A DNA stretch of 64,000 nt from Lagopus muta (taxonomy: Eukaryota > Chordata > Aves > Galliformes > Phasianidae). Positions 61,501-64,000 of this stretch are shown here, one piece after another. Under the pieces are notes generated by a model, which did no database searches, had not been told where the DNA came from, and saw nothing but the letters and a program-made list of their open reading frames with translations. The stretch is taken from contig NC_064433.1 in NCBI RefSeq assembly GCF_023343835.1, forward strand, positions 183,103,777 through 183,167,776. The letters run 5' to 3'. The stretch's first letter is position 1. The number at the start of each line of letters is the position of its first letter. A program made the position numbers and the translations under genes.

Positions 61501-64000
61501 TTGAGGCTGCTAAAGGTACTGTTTTCAAGTTGGTTTTCAAAGCTCTTCTAGCAGAGCATTGATCAGCCTGTCCTGCCAATTGAGGGAAAAGAAAGAACAA
61601 AAAGGGCTAAGGGAGCTACATAAAACTGACACTTCAAGAAAATAATTGACTGAAAGAAGGCAGTTCAGAACTGCCAGATCAGTTTGAATGGAAATACTTA
61701 TTTGGGCTATTTCTAAAGTTTTCTATGAAAGTACCCAAGAAAAGTGGTTGTGTAGAGAACAAAAACAGACCTCCAGCCCTTCTTCTGCATAAAACTTTCC
61801 TTTTTCTCTCGTCTCTAAAGTATTCTGCTTTGCCAATAGGCCTGAAGAGAAACAGCTGTTCTAGTTTTGCTTAGGCTTGCAGTGATTGCTGTGAGTAGCT
61901 GCCAGTTCTCATCCCTCCACGGTCAAAGAGAATTGAGCAGTTTAGGTGTCCCCCATCTTTCTCTGCTCCTGTGCCACCTGGGTTATGAACTGTTTTCTGC
62001 TCTCAGACCTGTTGTTCTGTTTCTATTCATATCTATGCTTAGAGGGCATGAATGCAGTCACTACATGTTATGCTGTTGTCAGGCTGTGCTTCTGCATTCC
62101 ATACAAAGTGATTTAACACAGCTTTGGCTGATACGGCCAGCTTGAGGAGATAAGTTAAGCACTAGGATAGAGTCACTGAGGACTGCGAGGGGGAACAAAT
62201 TAGAGTGTGTACGGTACTGAGATTCTTTCCAAAGCTGCATTCTGAAATAACATTGTATTTTTAGACAATCTCTCTTGCTTTATAACACAATAAGTAATGT
62301 GTTATAATTGTATGGGTTTTTTTTCTTTTTTTGGTCTGGCACTTTTCCGCTCTGGAAATTCTTTACACCTCACACAAAAATAAACCATGAAACTCATTAC
62401 CACAAGGTACTCTGGAGAACAAAAAAAAATGTAATTGGCTCCCAGAAGGGATTAGGCAGGTTTTTGGGGAAACTCATTCCAAGCTATGGAATATAATAGC
62501 TGGGGTGATATAGAATTTCTTAATCGTTGACTGCTAGAAGTTGGGTAGTAACACGTGTACGTTCTGGTGTTTTTTCCTGTGTCTTGTACCACCTTCCAAA
62601 ACACGTCCTGTTAGCTGTTATCACAGGGCAAGAAATAGGCCAGGCAGGCTATCAGAATGCAGAATTCTATCTCCTATTTTCTGTCAAGCAGTGTTCCAGA
62701 CACCGCGCTTCATTACTTGGAATACTTCAGAAGCTATAAAATACCCTATGAAACACCACATTTCAGTTTTTGATTGCTTAATTATTTGACATGTTAGAAA
62801 TTTGAAGAAGTCAAGGATTTGCCTTGGTTAATATGTCTTGCTCATTGAAAGCACCAATAGCACCAAACACAAGCCTTAGTTTTTCAGCTTTGGGCAGGTG
62901 TAGAAAGTGGAGCTGCATGTGGGCACATAGGCATAATTACAAGAGAATTGCACTGCAGAAGCAATCTTCTGTTATCTCAAGTTGGTTAACTTGTAGTTTA
63001 TACACATCTTAGGTCAGATCAAATGTTCTTTTAAGTTAGTGTGCCTCCATTGGCTTAAGTGATATTTCTCCTGTTTATATCACCAAAACTGCTGGTTAAT
63101 ATATTTGAGAAATAAAGTATATTTGGATATTTTAAAAAGAAATACACAACCTTAAACTTGCATTTATATTTATAAAACTTATGTAGGCAAAATATGCTTT
63201 TCTGTTCCTGTCAGTAGATACAGCCAGGTTGGACAAATAGGCCAGATGTTACAGGGGGCTGCTGACAGACACAGCCATTTGATTATGCATTTAGGAAAGT
63301 TTCCTAATGCGGGATGTGAGCATTGATTAAACTGATAACTTGTAATATTTTAAAAAGAATATTCAGATGGTTACCAACAGCTGCAACAAAAGGCATTGCT
63401 GTTGTGCCTCAGAACTGGTGGTATTGCAGTATAGGAGGTGGTTAGTTGAAACTTCATGTGTGTTCCGAAACAGTAACACCATCGCAGCCTGTGTTACTGA
63501 TGCAAAGAATTTTGACTTTTAGCCATTTACCTGCTTGTTACTCTCGAAGATGTAACAAACTTTGGACTGATGTAACATGTTGCCCTTGAAGCTTGTTTCT
63601 GTTGGTGGTTTTGGTTCTTATTAATGCTGTATCAGTTTCTCTCGTGAAGACCTGAATTTCTTCATACATGTATTGATTCTCTTATTTTGGGGGGTAGAAA
63701 ATCTGAATCCAAAAGCCAGCCAGATGTAGACTGATATATACGGGGCCACTAAGATGATCAGAGGGCTGGAGCACCTCTCCTATGAAGAAAGTTTGAGGGA
63801 ACTCGGCTTGTTTAGCTTGGAGAACAGAAGGCTGCAGGGAGACCTCAGTGTGGCCTTGCAATATTTGAAGGGAACATATAAACAGGAGGGTGGACAGTGA
63901 TAGGACAAGGGGGAATGGTTTTAAATTGAGACAGGGGAGGTTTAGTTAGATATTAGGAGGGAGTTTTTGACACAGAGGGTGGTGACACACTGGAACAGGC
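58506..64000 (+). other. CCDC82 intron (open at the right edge)
   Basis: No segment reads like the conserved C-terminus of CCDC82, so this intron is at least about 5.5 kb. It is AT-rich and mostly unique, with a CR1 at 63740-64000. The open frames are short and unrecognised. Confidence 0.7.
63740..64000 (+). mobile_element. CR1 LINE fragment, cut by the window edge
   Basis: GGGGCCACTAAGATGATCAG, GAACTCGGCTTGTTTAGCTT, TGATAGGACAAGGGGGAATGG and GGTGACACACTGGAACAGG. The 3' end lies outside the window. Same subfamily type and orientation as 56906-57343. Confidence 0.95.

Overview
This window is vertebrate nuclear DNA, almost certainly from a bird and most likely a galliform such as chicken. Nearly every interspersed repeat is a CR1 LINE fragment. 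Most are short and 5'-truncated and end in the typical tail built on ATTCTATG-type repeats (read as CATAGAAT on the opposite strand). I saw no Alu, L1 or other mammal-type repeats. Subfamily names are not assigned because that needs a library search.

Layout: about 1-52.3 kb is a gene desert. It is AT-rich unique DNA with roughly 25 CR1 copies in both orientations, a few microsatellites and some blocks that look like regulatory or conserved non-coding DNA. I found no convincing protein-coding gene in it. The open frames there are chance frames, translations of simple repeats, or decayed CR1 ORF2. Its most structured part is 38.9-40.6 kb. There a 25-bp dyad is followed by about 700 bp of purine-strand DNA including roughly 39 uninterrupted GGAGA units. 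Directly after that comes a CpG-rich unique block with two strong CTCF-type motifs, both on the minus strand. A third, weaker CTCF/YY1-type motif lies on the plus strand at 50.3 kb, so the set points outward on both sides. This is a plausible chromatin boundary between the desert and the gene to its right.

The one gene recognised is CCDC82 (coiled-coil domain containing 82), plus strand, with a CpG-rich promoter at about 52.31-52.60 kb. Five coding exons could be placed by homology and splice signals: 52661-53179, 54321-54540, 55625-55717, 57513-57637 and 58335-58505. Together they encode the first 376 residues: a conserved basic KSRVDWRRTKR motif, a long acidic/serine-rich stretch and most of the DUF4211 region with its Cys cluster. 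The C-terminal exon(s) are not visible and must lie beyond base 64000. Two introns carry sense-strand CR1 insertions, and another CR1 runs off the right edge.

In mammals CCDC82 borders a large desert that extends towards CNTN5, with the single-exon transposon-derived gene JRKL divergent from it. The desert on the left fits that synteny. No JRKL-like reading frame is present here, which fits JRKL being a mammalian acquisition. I found no CRISPR array, no autonomous mobile element, no clear RNA gene and no previously undescribed multi-gene system. The most interesting observations are regulatory or structural.
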